NCBI RefSeq assembly: GCF_900460065.1 | Contig: NZ_UAVD01000025.1 | Span: forward strand, 248,001 to 312,000 | Reading direction: 5' to 3' | DNA: 64,000 nucleotides | DNA from: Streptomyces griseus | Lineage (GTDB): Bacteria > Actinomycetota > Actinomycetes > Streptomycetales > Streptomycetaceae | Shown: positions 37,769 to 47,149 of the stretch, one piece after another | How positions within the stretch are numbered: position 1 is the stretch's first letter | Layout of the letters: each line of letters starts with the position of its first letter | Made by a program: the position numbers and the translations under genes | Notes under the pieces: generated by a model | The model's input: the letters and a program-made list of their open reading frames with translations, nothing else | What the model was told of the DNA's origin: nothing | Database searches by the model: none

Positions 37769-39124
37769 TCAGACGGCGTCCAGGGAGTACGTCCCCGTAC
37801 CGTCCTGCCTGCCGCTGGAGTACTGGCGGACGAACTCCCCGTCCGCGTACCGGTCGTGGCCCATCATGGAGCCGGTGTACTTGTTCTGCACGCCGATCTT
37901 CGGGCTGCCGGGCACGTCACGGTAGATGAAGAACCGCTGGAGGTCGTCCTCCGCACAGGTGGCCGTCATCAGGACCGCCCGCTCGGTGGCCGCGTTCGGC
38001 GCGGCGATGGTCGCGCACCCTCCGTTGCCCCAGTTCCACAGGGTCGCCTCGATGACCCCGTCGGTCTCCGTCACGTTGCACAGGCGCCAGTGGTCCAGAT
38101 GGGCGCTGAAGATCGTCGAGGGCCGCAGGCGGACCCCGTCGCTCGCCAGGACGGGTGCGCCCCAGGACAGGGGCTTTCCGGGCACGGCGATCTTGTACAC
38201 CTGGGTCTGGCAGTCGAGAGCGGCCCGCGCACCGCCGGCGGTGGCCCGGGGCGGCTCGGCGGGCGCGCCGCTCACGAGGGCCGGGGGCGCTCCGGCAGCC
38301 GTGCCGCCGGTGGGGGCCGCGGGCCGGGCGGGGCGGCCCTGCTCCTGCTTCGCCGTCGCCGCCACCGCACCCGCCGGGCGCTCGGCCTCCGCGGCGGGCG
38401 AGCCGCAGTCGAGGAGGCTCTGCGCCTTGGCCATGATGCTGCCCGCGGGCACCGTGTCCTGGCAGCGCACGGCGCCTTCCTCCAGGGTGGTGTAGGTGGT
38501 GAAGCTGCCGTTTCCGGGCCCCTCGGCCCACTTCAGCGCCCAGCTTCCGTCGCTCTGCCGGGAGCGGTTGCAGTTGAGGCTTCCGTAGGTGCCGGTGACC
38601 TTCTTGGTGCCCTTGTAGACGCCGTAGTAGCCGGGCTGCTCGAAGCTCCACGCGACCGTGTTCGACTCGCTGCTGGTGGAGGAGTACGTGACCTTCAGGT
38701 TCAGACCGAGCTTCGCACTGGCCGCTTCGAGGGTCGCGACGGCGAAGCTCGCGTCCAGGCCGCCGGAGAGGTCGACGGAGACCGTGACGACCGTCTCGGT
38801 GCTGGTGACGACGGTGTGGTTGCCGGTGGTGCCCTCGGTGACGTACCAGCCCTTGAAGTGGGTGATCGTCGGGGACACTTCGGTGTTCTTGATGTACGGG
38901 TGGCGAGTGCCGAGGTCGGCCACGGTACAGGCGCCGCCGAGCTGGGGTGCCGCGGCGGCGGCAGCGGGCGAGGCGGTGGCGGCGGGCGCGGCGGCGGCAG
39001 CGGGCGAGGCGGTGGCGGCGGGCGCGGCGGCGAAGCCCATGGCGGTGACCGCCACGGCGACCGCGGGGGCGGTCACCGCCATGAAGGATCTACCGGTACG
39101 GCTCCTGGATTTCCTGGGACGCAT
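37769..39124 (-). CDS. Secreted protein, unknown N-domain plus possible lectin-like C-domain
   Basis: This 451-residue exported protein has a long signal region followed by a duplicated 12-residue block (APAATASPAAAA twice, from a 36-base tandem repeat near 38952-39023). The N-terminal domain has alternating Ser/Thr strands (TVSVDLSGGLDASFAVAT, NLKVTYSSTSSESNTVAW, GYYGVYKGTKKVTGTYG), which can form a beta-sheet or pore-type hairpin. A Pro/Ala linker of about 60 residues leads to a C-domain with DCQTQVYKIAV and WNWGNGGCAT, ending NKYTGSMMGHDR. This suggests a beta-trefoil or similar sugar-binding fold. Neither domain is firmly recognised. Confidence 0.65.
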   Translation of the reverse strand: MRPRKSRSRTGRSFMAVTAPAVAVAVTAMGFAAAPAATASPAAAAAPAATASPAAAAAAPQLGGACTVADLGTRHPYIKNTEVSPTITHFKGWYVTEGTTGNHTVVTSTETVVTVSVDLSGGLDASFAVATLEAASAKLGLNLKVTYSSTSSESNTVAWSFEQPGYYGVYKGTKKVTGTYGSLNCNRSRQSDGSWALKWAEGPGNGSFTTYTTLEEGAVRCQDTVPAGSIMAKAQSLLDCGSPAAEAERPAGAVAATAKQEQGRPARPAAPTGGTAAGAPPALVSGAPAEPPRATAGGARAALDCQTQVYKIAVPGKPLSWGAPVLASDGVRLRPSTIFSAHLDHWRLCNVTETDGVIEATLWNWGNGGCATIAAPNAATERAVLMTATCAEDDLQRFFIYRDVPGSPKIGVQNKYTGSMMGHDRYADGEFVRQYSSGRQDGTGTYSLDAV

Positions 39125-39378
39125 GGCTGTCTGTTTCCCCCTGGTCGATTCCGTCCGGCCCGGACCGGACCGGACAGAGGTGAATGTAGCGGCCATGGAG
39201 GGTGCCGGAGTGAGGCCCGAACGAGCCAGGAATTCACGGGGAGGGGCTTATTCCTCCCCCGTCGCAGCCGTTTGCCGAGGGGCGGACAGAGCCGCGGCGA
39301 CCACCGGACGGGGCCGGGCGCGGCCGGCCGTCCGGGCCGGGCCCAGGCTCCGGTTGCAGGCGCCCGGCCACAGGAGAT

Positions 39379-40059
39379 TCATTCCGCTTCCGACTCACGG
39401 CTGGCCGGTGGGAGTTGCTTCAGATCCTGGTCCAGTTCCGCCGGGAGGCCGGCGTTGTCCTCGCACTTCAGCTTCTCGGCAACGGCCAAGGACGCGGCAT
39501 GCACGACACGGAGGTTGTCCATCGCGTTCGCCAGGGCGTCCCCTCGGTCGTGGGCCTTACTCAGTCCTCCGTAGATCCGCGCAGGCCGGTTCTTCGATCC
39601 ATCGAGCCTCTCGCTGACGCATTCGAAGTAGATCCCCGCCGAGCGGACGTTGGCCACCGCCTCCTTCCCCAGGGAGAAGCGCCGTTGCCCTTCGGGACTC
39701 CCCGGGTAATTGACGTCCTGCGGTGCGTATATACGGAATCGCAAGGTGGTCTCGTCGACGCTGCGGCTTCCCTTTGCAGCCATATCGCAGAGTTCGCCGC
39801 CCTGGGACCAATTACGGCCGGAGGCATACTCCTTCTCGATCTTCCCGATCAGCCGACCCACGTCGCCGTCCGATCGCCGCTTGAAGGATGTCGCGCCCGT
39901 CACGGCCTCCACCGTCTTCTCCAGGCCCCCCGCGAACAGCCCGTCACACACCTCCGCCGCCTTCACATAGGGCGACTGAGGCTCCGGGTCCGATCCGCAT
40001 GCCGTAGCGCAGACGGCCACGACCAGACCAGCGATCAGCGTCTTTCCGTTCCGGTTCAC
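39379..40059 (-). CDS. Lipoprotein, last gene of WXG-type operon
   Basis: This 226-residue lipoprotein has the signal NRNGKTLIAGLVVAVCATAC with the lipidated Cys at its end. The mature part holds three further Cys (AAEVCDGLF, GELCDMAAK and FECVSER) and one near the C-terminus (KLKCEDN), possibly two disulfides. No family is recognised. The GTG at 40059 is preferred because GAAAGG lies 7 bases upstream; an ATG at 40065 is an alternative. It follows the large WXG-like gene by 33 bases and could be an immunity or accessory protein, an inference from position only. Confidence 0.7.
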   Translation of the reverse strand: MNRNGKTLIAGLVVAVCATACGSDPEPQSPYVKAAEVCDGLFAGGLEKTVEAVTGATSFKRRSDGDVGRLIGKIEKEYASGRNWSQGGELCDMAAKGSRSVDETTLRFRIYAPQDVNYPGSPEGQRRFSLGKEAVANVRSAGIYFECVSERLDGSKNRPARIYGGLSKAHDRGDALANAMDNLRVVHAASLAVAEKLKCEDNAGLPAELDQDLKQLPPASRESEAE

Positions 40060-40092
40060 ACCCATACCTTTCACGGCAGCCCGGGGGCAGCC

Positions 40093-42435
40093 TCAGCCCG
40101 TCTCCGGGTTCACACCCTGCTGGTTCTCCCGGTCGTTGCCGACCCCGTAACCCAGGAGCATCGCTTGCTTCAGGTCTTCTCGGAGCTTCGTGTCCTCCGC
40201 GGTCGCATGAAGCGCGAGGAAATTCTCCATCGGAGCCTCCGCCATGGATTCGCCGGAGCGGTAGATCCTGTCCCACTCCTCGTCGGTGAGCTGCTCCGCC
40301 TTCTCCTTGCTCTTGTCGACGGAGTTGTCCGAGACATCCCCGACGACCTGGCCGACGACCTGTTCCGCGAGACCGCCGGCCGTGTCGGTCGCCAGCGGGA
40401 TCAGCACCGCGGCCGCACCCACCGCCGCCGTCGCCGGCAGGAACGCGACGCCGGCCGCGATTCCCACCCCCGCACCGAACTCCACCCAGCCCGCGCGCTC
40501 GGCCACCGCCTTCTCGTAGTCCTCGTGCGTCTTCATGTTCTCCGCCTGGACCTGGTCGGCCCTGGACTGGTCGAGCATGCCCTGCATCTCGGCGCCGACC
40601 CGAACGGTCGTGCGTGCGGCGTCCGCGTCAATGGTCCCGTCAGGGCTGACCTGCGTTTCCAGAACGCTTCTGGTGTACGCCTGCTCCGCCGTCGACAGGG
40701 TGGCGTAGGCATCCGGATGCTGACCGAGCGCGCTGAGGAACTGGCGCACGGTCGACCGCCCCTCCTCCCCGTCGGCTCCGAAGGGAATGTGCCCTGCGAT
40801 GTTCTTGTCGGGGGCGAAGACGCTGTTGCTGTCGCCCTTGTCCAGGGCCCAGTTGATGTCGTCGATGTATCCCGCACCCATGACGCCCATGCTGTCCGCC
40901 AGGCCCTCCTGGTGCTTGAGCAGCCCCGCGTCCGCGCCGTACTTCTCCATGACCTGCTGCATGACCGCCGCGTTGTCGGCGTCCCGTTTCACGCTCGCGT
41001 CCGGGTCGCCCGCCGGGTAGCCGAGAGTCGCCGCCTCCAGGGCGTGGCCCAGCGCGTCCGGCATGTGCTGGAGGGTGGGCTTCAGTTTGTCCGGGTCGGT
41101 GGAGTTGGAGTCCGGGAACGACTCCCACTTCTCGTTGCCGAAGAAGTCGAGGTAGTTGTCGATCGCCGCGTCGTCCTTCTTCCCGAGGTCGGCCGTGGCA
41201 CCGTGGTTGACCGTGCCGTCCTCGTTGTAGGCCGTCGGCTCGTCGGTGAAGAACTTCTTCGCCGCGTCCGGGCTGTTCCCCAGCGCCTCCAGCATGGCCG
41301 TGGTCGGGTCGTAGCCGGCCCCGTTCTTCCCCGAGGGGTTGTACGGGTTCTCCAGGAAGCCGTTCACCTGCTTGTTGCCGGCGAACCGGTAGGGATCCTG
41401 CTGGTGCAGCTGCGCCACGTGTTCGGCGATCGGGTTGAGGAACTTCGCGTCGTAGTTGCCGTACCGCATGATGCCGCCGAGCAGCTGGTAGCCGTACGGT
41501 CCGCCGCTGTTGTCGTACTTGGACAGCGGGATCTGCTGGGTCCCCAGCTTGCGTAGCTCCGGCCCCCACTCCGCCGAGAACGCCTGGTCGTGGGAGGCGG
41601 TGGCCAGGTTCAGGCCGAGATTGCGCTGGAGTTCCTGCACGTCCGCCAGGCGGGTCTTGTCGACCTTGGCGTAGTCGTGCGTGTCCGTGGACAACTGGCC
41701 GAAGAAGGCGAGGGACTTCTCCGGGCCCAGCTTCTCGTAGAAGGCCTTCGCGAACTCCGGCGACTTTCCGTTGTCGCGCAGCAGTTCGTTCAGCGACTGG
41801 AGTTCGGTGTGGGTGAGGTCGCGGCCCTTGGCGGCCAGCGCGGCGGCCCGGTCGGCCTCCTCCTGGTCGAACTTCGTGTACTTCGGGGCGCTGAAGTCCT
41901 TGCGGTCGGTGACGTTGGCCTCAAGGGAGTTCTTGAAGGTCACATCGGTGTCGTTGCAGTTGTCGACGATGAGGTCGATCCTCTTCTGCCACGACGCGAT
42001 GTTCTCCCTCTCCTGCTGGAGGTACCTGCCGAAGTCGGGATCGTGGCGCGCGGTGTTGTCCTCGGATATCGGGGAACGCGCCGTCACCTTTCCCCTGCCG
42101 TCCACCCGGATGCCGGCCGCGGGCCCTTCGTGGTCCCGGATGTTGACCAGGTCGTCCTTGGCCTTCTTGAAGGCCGTGTAGCCCTCTTCCAGCAGCGTCT
42201 TGACGCCCTTGGCCTCGGCGGCGGCGTCCGTGAACTCCTTGGCGGTCTTGCCGATGAACTCCCTGGTGACCCCGGCGTTGAGGCCCTCCCAGCTCGCCTT
42301 GTTCGCCTTCGCCTTCATCCCGTCGGAGGCCTGGGTGGCGAGCCTGTCGAGATTGGCCGCCATTTCCGACCAGTCGTCGGCCGCGGCCTTCAGCTTTCCC
42401 AACGGGGCTTCGACGATGTCCTCGTAATTCAGCAT
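40093..42435 (-). CDS. Large WXG-like protein, putative type VII secretion cargo
   Basis: This 780-residue protein starts with a WXG100-like helical hairpin: WSEMAANLDRLATQAS, then the turn SWEGLNAGV, then EFTDAAAEAKGVKTLLEEGY. A second helical region follows (ERENIASWQKRIDLIVDNC). Residues 200-560 form an unrecognised helical domain with Asn/Gly/Asp loops (RYGNYDAKFLNPIAEHVAQLH). Near residue 660 there is a Gly/Ala hydrophobic stretch (GVGIAAGVAFLPATAAVGAAAVL). No secretion signal is seen, as expected for type VII cargo. From memory, paralogues with this layout occur in many Streptomyces beside small partners. Toxin activity is not demonstrated by any visible motif. Confidence 0.75.
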   Translation of the reverse strand: MLNYEDIVEAPLGKLKAAADDWSEMAANLDRLATQASDGMKAKANKASWEGLNAGVTREFIGKTAKEFTDAAAEAKGVKTLLEEGYTAFKKAKDDLVNIRDHEGPAAGIRVDGRGKVTARSPISEDNTARHDPDFGRYLQQERENIASWQKRIDLIVDNCNDTDVTFKNSLEANVTDRKDFSAPKYTKFDQEEADRAAALAAKGRDLTHTELQSLNELLRDNGKSPEFAKAFYEKLGPEKSLAFFGQLSTDTHDYAKVDKTRLADVQELQRNLGLNLATASHDQAFSAEWGPELRKLGTQQIPLSKYDNSGGPYGYQLLGGIMRYGNYDAKFLNPIAEHVAQLHQQDPYRFAGNKQVNGFLENPYNPSGKNGAGYDPTTAMLEALGNSPDAAKKFFTDEPTAYNEDGTVNHGATADLGKKDDAAIDNYLDFFGNEKWESFPDSNSTDPDKLKPTLQHMPDALGHALEAATLGYPAGDPDASVKRDADNAAVMQQVMEKYGADAGLLKHQEGLADSMGVMGAGYIDDINWALDKGDSNSVFAPDKNIAGHIPFGADGEEGRSTVRQFLSALGQHPDAYATLSTAEQAYTRSVLETQVSPDGTIDADAARTTVRVGAEMQGMLDQSRADQVQAENMKTHEDYEKAVAERAGWVEFGAGVGIAAGVAFLPATAAVGAAAVLIPLATDTAGGLAEQVVGQVVGDVSDNSVDKSKEKAEQLTDEEWDRIYRSGESMAEAPMENFLALHATAEDTKLREDLKQAMLLGYGVGNDRENQQGVNPETG

Positions 42436-42455
42436 TGTGCGTGCTCCCCCGAGCC

Positions 42456-42878
42456 CTACTTCATGTATTCCGAAAGCACGGAGACCGATGTCAGGTCCCC
42501 GCCGATCTTCACGTCGTCCTTGGCGTGCTGGGCCTTCGTGTAGTCCAGGTGGTTCGAGATGTGCGCACAGGAATCCAGCAGCGTCTTGAGATGGGTCTGC
42601 CAGAAGTCGTGCACCTTGAGCACCGCCGAACCGCTCGCGAAGTTCCCGTTGGTGAGCGCGATCGCCGCCTCGAAGGTGGCGGGACGGGCGTGGTCACCGT
42701 CCTTCGAGAGCTTCGTCCTGAGCTCGTAGGCGTCATTTCCGATAGCGCCCAGATCATCCCGGTTCACCACCAGATCCGAACCACCACCGCCCCCCGCGGC
42801 CGGAGCACTGTTGAGCTGCGTGGCGCCTCGCTCCGCCGCAGCTGTGCGCAGTTCGGCCCATTCCTTCTCGAACGTCAC
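42456..42878 (-). CDS. WXG100-like small partner protein
   Basis: This 140-residue protein is mostly helical, with a Gly-rich loop (PAAGGGGGSDL) after the first helix, the conserved VVNRDDLGAIGNDAYELRT, and a C-terminal helix with CAHISNHLDYTKAQHAKDD. From memory, this HISNHLDY family is recurrent in Streptomyces, always directly before a large WXG-like protein. It probably forms a complex with the 780-residue product for type VII (ESX-like) export. GTG start 42878 follows GGGGAA. Only 20 bases separate it from the next gene. Confidence 0.75.
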   Translation of the reverse strand: MTFEKEWAELRTAAAERGATQLNSAPAAGGGGGSDLVVNRDDLGAIGNDAYELRTKLSKDGDHARPATFEAAIALTNGNFASGSAVLKVHDFWQTHLKTLLDSCAHISNHLDYTKAQHAKDDVKIGGDLTSVSVLSEYMK

Positions 42879-42973
42879 GAATTCCCCAAGTCCGCTTGCG
42901 TAGACCGCTTCACAGGAAGAATGCGGCCACCGGCCCGCTCACCGTATCGGGTTCGCTTTCACCCGGGGTGGGC

Positions 42974-42991
42974 AAAGGGTGAAGACCCTTT
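42974..42991 (-). terminator. Short hairpin at the end of the molybdenum hydroxylase operon
   Basis: AAAGGGT and ACCCTTT form a 7-base stem with a GAAG loop, overlapping the stop codon. It may help end the operon transcript. Confidence 0.45.
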
Positions 42992-45342
42992 CACTTGGGC
43001 GTCGCCACCGCCGCCTGCGGCCTGATCGGCAGACGGTTCACCGGGCGGCCCGTCGCCGAGCGGACCGCCGAGGCGACCGCGGCCGGGGCCGTGACGACCG
43101 GGACGGCCGAGGCCGGCTTCGCGCCGAAGGGGGCCACCACGTCGCGTTCCTCGACCAGCTTCACGATGCGGATGTCCGGGGCGTCCAGGGACGTCGGGAG
43201 CGCGTAGCCGGTGAGGTCCGGGTGGCGGATGAGGCCTCTCGCGGTGCGGAGGTTCTCCATGAGGGCCGCGCCGATGCCCTGGGTGATGCCCGCCTCGATG
43301 CGGATCGCCAGCTGGGCGGGGTTGAGGACGCGGCCCACGTCCTGGGCGACCGCCATCTCGACCACGCGGATCGAGCCGAGCTCGATGTCGACGTCCACCA
43401 CCGCCCGTACCGCGCAGAACGCGAGGCCGACGAACGCGTCGCCCTGGCCGGACTCGTCCAGCGGTTCCGTGGGGTGGGGGCGGCACTGGGCGGTGGCCCA
43501 CAGCTCCTTGCCGTCCAGCTCCTCGGTGACCGTCGTGGACAGCACCCCGTCGTACGAGGTGATCTTGCCGTCGGCGATCTGGAGCAGCTCCGTCGACATC
43601 CCGAACTTGTGGGCCAGCGGCTGGAGGAGCTGGGTGCGGACCATCTTGGCCGCGCGCTCCACCGCCCCGCCCGACACCCAGGTGTGGCGGCCGTGCGTCG
43701 CCGGACCGGCCGGGGGCTGGTCGGTGTCGACGGCGGCCACGTGGACCTCTTCGATGCCCAGGGTCTCCTGGACGATCTGGCGGGCCAGCGTGGTGAAGCC
43801 CTGGCCCGTCTCCACGGCCGCGCAGATCACCGTGGCGACGCCGTCGTGGACCCGGACCGTGGCCGTGGAGACCTCGTCCGCGCCCTCGGCCCCCAGCATG
43901 TGGACCATGCCCACGCCGTAGCCCACGCCCCGGCGCACCGCCCCGGGCTCCCCCGCGCCCTCAGGGCCGCCCGGCAGCAGCCAGTCGTCCTCCGGGGCGT
44001 CCTTGGGGAGCGCGGGGAGGGGGAAGTCCCGTACGGCCCGCAGCAGTTCGGCCACGGGGGCCGGGCAGGTCACCGTCTGGCCCGTGGGCAGGATGTCGCC
44101 CGTGGAGAGGGTGTTGCGCAGGCGCAGCTCGGCCGGGTCGATGCCCAGCTTCGCGGCCAGCTTGTCCATCTGGCCCTCGTACGCCGCGCAGACCTGCATG
44201 GCGCCCTCGCCGCGCACATGGCCCGACGGCGGGTTGTTCGTCCGGACCGCCCAGCCCTCGATGAAGGCGTGCGGGACGACGTAGGGACCGCAGGCGAAGG
44301 CCACCGCGGCGGCCAGGGACTCCGAGGAGGCGTCGGCGTACGCGCCCGCGTCCAGCAGGATCTGGGCCTCCACCTTGACCAGCCGGCCCTCCGCGTCCGC
44401 GTGGTGGCGGTAGCGCAGGAGCGTGGGGTGGCGGTGGGTGTGGCCGAGGAAGGACTCCTCGCGGCTCGCCGCCAGCTTCACCGGGCAGCCGGTGCGCAGC
44501 GCCAGCAGGCCCAGCGGGATCTGGAAGCCCGGGTCCTCCCGGTCGCCGGTCGCCCCCGGCACCCCGGTCACGACGACCTTGACCCGGTCCGGTTCCAGGC
44601 CGAAGCAGGCGGCGATCAGGTCGCGGTCGGTGTGCGGGTCGGTGGAGGCGGTGTAGATCTCCACGCCGCCGTCCGGGCGGGGCACGGCGAGCCCGGCCTC
44701 CGCGCCGATCGGGGCCGGGTCCTGGCGGCCGATGCGGTACAGGCCCTCGACGACGACCTCGCCGGCCGCCTCCGCGTCCCCGTAGCGCAGCGGGATGTGG
44801 CGGATCAGGTTGCCGTCGGGGTGCAGCGGCTCCGCCTCGAACGCCTTCTCCGGGTCCGTGACCGGCTCCAGCACCTCGTACCGTACGGCGATGGCGGCGG
44901 CGGCCAGCCGGGCCGTGTCCGGGTGGTCGGCGGCGACGGCGGCGATCGGCTCGCCGTGGTGGCGGACCAGGTCGGAGGCGAACACCGGGCGGTCCACCAC
45001 GTGGCGGCCGTAGTTGCTCTCCCCCGGCACGTCCTCGTGGGTGACGACCGCGCGCACCCCGGGCATCTCCTCGGCCCCCGAGGTGTCGATGGACAGGATC
45101 CGCGCGTGCGGGTGCGGGGAGCGCAGCACGGCCGCCCACAGCAGGCCCTCGGCCCAGAGGTCCGCGGCGTACGGGAAGGTCCCCTCGGTCTTCGCGCGGG
45201 AGTCGGCGGCGGGGAGCGACGCCCCCAGGCCCATCCGGGGCAGCTCCTGGTCCGGTCCGCCTCCGGGTCCGCCGCTCAGCGCGTCGATCCTGGGCAGGCT
45301 GGTGCTGGTCGCGTTGGCCGCGGTGGCCGCGTCGCCGCTCAC
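42991..45342 (-). CDS. Molybdenum hydroxylase large subunit (xanthine dehydrogenase family)
   Basis: This 783-residue molybdopterin-binding subunit carries an N-terminal a/b hammerhead domain ([19 protein letters not shown]) and the molybdenum domain. It has [20 protein letters not shown] and [26 protein letters not shown], and the late acidic-loop region [28 protein letters not shown]. The catalytic Glu expected near the C-terminus is not obvious: the usual GVGEP stretch reads [10 protein letters not shown]. The substrate may be a purine or another N-heterocycle. The GTG start at 45342 follows AAGGAGG. Confidence 0.85.
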   Translation of the reverse strand: MSGDAATAANATSTSLPRIDALSGGPGGGPDQELPRMGLGASLPAADSRAKTEGTFPYAADLWAEGLLWAAVLRSPHPHARILSIDTSGAEEMPGVRAVVTHEDVPGESNYGRHVVDRPVFASDLVRHHGEPIAAVAADHPDTARLAAAAIAVRYEVLEPVTDPEKAFEAEPLHPDGNLIRHIPLRYGDAEAAGEVVVEGLYRIGRQDPAPIGAEAGLAVPRPDGGVEIYTASTDPHTDRDLIAACFGLEPDRVKVVVTGVPGATGDREDPGFQIPLGLLALRTGCPVKLAASREESFLGHTHRHPTLLRYRHHADAEGRLVKVEAQILLDAGAYADASSESLAAAVAFACGPYVVPHAFIEGWAVRTNNPPSGHVRGEGAMQVCAAYEGQMDKLAAKLGIDPAELRLRNTLSTGDILPTGQTVTCPAPVAELLRAVRDFPLPALPKDAPEDDWLLPGGPEGAGEPGAVRRGVGYGVGMVHMLGAEGADEVSTATVRVHDGVATVICAAVETGQGFTTLARQIVQETLGIEEVHVAAVDTDQPPAGPATHGRHTWVSGGAVERAAKMVRTQLLQPLAHKFGMSTELLQIADGKITSYDGVLSTTVTEELDGKELWATAQCRPHPTEPLDESGQGDAFVGLAFCAVRAVVDVDIELGSIRVVEMAVAQDVGRVLNPAQLAIRIEAGITQGIGAALMENLRTARGLIRHPDLTGYALPTSLDAPDIRIVKLVEERDVVAPFGAKPASAVPVVTAPAAVASAVRSATGRPVNRLPIRPQAAVATPK

Positions 45343-45418
45343 GCCGCCTCCTTGTCGATCACGTGGTCCTGCTGGTGTCGCGTGTGCCGCTGCTCTGCGG
45401 CGGTGCCGCGGGCGTGCC

Positions 45419-47149
45419 TCACAGCGCCCCTCCCTCGTGCGGGTGGGGTCCCTGCTGCACACCGCCGGCGCCCGGCTCTGCCTGGTGCGGGATGCGGGCC
45501 TCTTCCGGGGCCGCCGTGGCCTCGGCGTTCGCCTCGCGGGCGGCGACGACGTCCGCCACCGCGTCGAGCACGCCCCGGTAGCCGGAGCAGCGGCAGAGGT
45601 TGCCGCAGAGCGCCGCGCGGGTCTCCAGCTCGGTGGGGGCGTGGTTGCCCTCCAGCAGGTCGTGGACGGTCATCGCCATGCCGGGGATGCAGAAGCCGCA
45701 CTGGACGGCTCCGCAGGCGGACAGGGCGCGCTGGACGTCGGACGGTTCGCCGTCCACGGCGAGGCCCTCGACCGTACGCACCTCGCTGCCGGCCGCCGTC
45801 GCCGCGGGGACCAGGCAGGAGGCGACCAGCCGGCCGTCGACCTGGACGTTGCAGGCGCCGCACTCGCCCTGGGAGCAGCCGTCCTTGGCCCCGGCCAGGC
45901 CGAGGCGCTCGCGGAGCACGTAGAGCAGGGACTCGCCGATCCAGGCGTCGCTGACCGGGCGGTCCACACCGTTCACGTGGAGCAGGTAGGACGTGGCCGG
46001 GTGCTCGCTCGGCGCGTCGGGGAGGGCAGGGGCGGGAGGGGCCGCGAGGTCGGCTTCCGGGCCGCTTTCCGGCTCGGTCTCCTCAGTCGCGTCGGGGGCC
46101 GCTTCCGGGGCTCCGTCTGGGACCGTGCCCGGCGCCGCTTCCGGGTCCGTGCCCGGCGCCGCGTCCGCCTCGGGAGCGGGCGTCGGCTCGGCGTCCTCGG
46201 CGGGGGCCCCGACGGCGACGGGCTCGGCGTCCGCCGCTCGGGCCGCCTCTTCCGCCGGTTCGCCGTGCACCGGTCCGTCCTGCGCTGGTTCGTTCCGTAC
46301 CGGCTCGTTCTGTGCCGGTTCGTCGTGCGCCGGCCCCGCTTCCGGGGTCTGCTCCGCCGCGGGTACGGGGTCGGCCGCCGGCTCCGGCTGCGGTGTGGCC
46401 CAGGGAGCGGGGGCGCCGCCGGGGAGCGTCGCCGGGCGGGAACTCTCCGCGTACCACTGCGGCGTGTGCGCGGAGGCCGGGAACTCGCCCGATTCGTCCG
46501 GGAGATCCCCGTCCGCGACCGGAATCGTCCACTGACCGGTGTGGCCGGTGTGGCCGGCGAGGTCCTCCTGACCGGTGTGGTCGGCACGGCCCGTCCGCTC
46601 GGAGTGGTCCGCCTGACCGGGGTGGCCCGTCTGCTCGGGGTGGCCGGGGTGCCAGGCCTCCGGGTTCACCCCCGGGTCCGGGGCCGCCTCCGTGGGGCCG
46701 AGGGCCTCGGTGAAGTTCCACTGGGCCGTGGCGTGCGACGTGTCCTGGTACGGGCCCTGGTAGCCGCCCTGCCCGTCCTGCTGGTTCGGGTCCGGCCAGT
46801 GGACCGCGCCGGACTCCCGGGCGGCGGCGGCCTCCTGGGCGCGCTGCTCGGCCTGGGCCTGCTGGGTCTGCGTCTGGAGCACCCAGCTGCCCGTCGCCGC
46901 CGGGTCCAGACCGGCCGCCGGGGTCAGCGGCAGGATCATCGGGGGGACGTACCCGTGGCCGGGAGCGGCCAGCGGAATGTTCGCCAGGTCCTCCGGCGGG
47001 AGGTGGACGAACGCGGTGGCGTCGGCCGCCGCGGCGTCGGCGTCGAACCCGTCGCCCTGCGGCGTCGGCTCCCAACCGCCGTAACGGGGGTCAGGGCCCT
47101 CGGAGTGGCCCCGCCGTCCCTGCTGGTCGGGGAATTCCTCATTGCTCAC
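45419..47149 (-). CDS. Molybdenum hydroxylase [2Fe-2S] subunit with long disordered extension
   Basis: This 576-residue protein has a normal two-cluster iron-sulfur subunit at the C-terminus (about residues 386-545). Cluster I ligands are C425, C430, C433 and C445 ([10 protein letters not shown]). Cluster II ligands are C484, C487, C519 and C521 (CGFC and CRC). The preceding 385 residues are low-complexity, rich in Pro, Ala, Glu, Gln and His, with short repeats ([11 protein letters not shown] and HTGQ-type blocks, [14 protein letters not shown]). Usual family members are only 150-200 residues. The GTG start overlaps the stop of the FAD subunit (GTGA), which supports the long start. Confidence 0.85.
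   Translation of the reverse strand: MSNEEFPDQQGRRGHSEGPDPRYGGWEPTPQGDGFDADAAAADATAFVHLPPEDLANIPLAAPGHGYVPPMILPLTPAAGLDPAATGSWVLQTQTQQAQAEQRAQEAAAARESGAVHWPDPNQQDGQGGYQGPYQDTSHATAQWNFTEALGPTEAAPDPGVNPEAWHPGHPEQTGHPGQADHSERTGRADHTGQEDLAGHTGHTGQWTIPVADGDLPDESGEFPASAHTPQWYAESSRPATLPGGAPAPWATPQPEPAADPVPAAEQTPEAGPAHDEPAQNEPVRNEPAQDGPVHGEPAEEAARAADAEPVAVGAPAEDAEPTPAPEADAAPGTDPEAAPGTVPDGAPEAAPDATEETEPESGPEADLAAPPAPALPDAPSEHPATSYLLHVNGVDRPVSDAWIGESLLYVLRERLGLAGAKDGCSQGECGACNVQVDGRLVASCLVPAATAAGSEVRTVEGLAVDGEPSDVQRALSACGAVQCGFCIPGMAMTVHDLLEGNHAPTELETRAALCGNLCRCSGYRGVLDAVADVVAAREANAEATAAPEEARIPHQAEPGAGGVQQGPHPHEGGAL

Noticed and set aside
36698..37929. Open frames starting inside the tRNA-Cys gene
   Set aside because: The tRNA folds fully and these frames continue antisense to the membrane protein gene.
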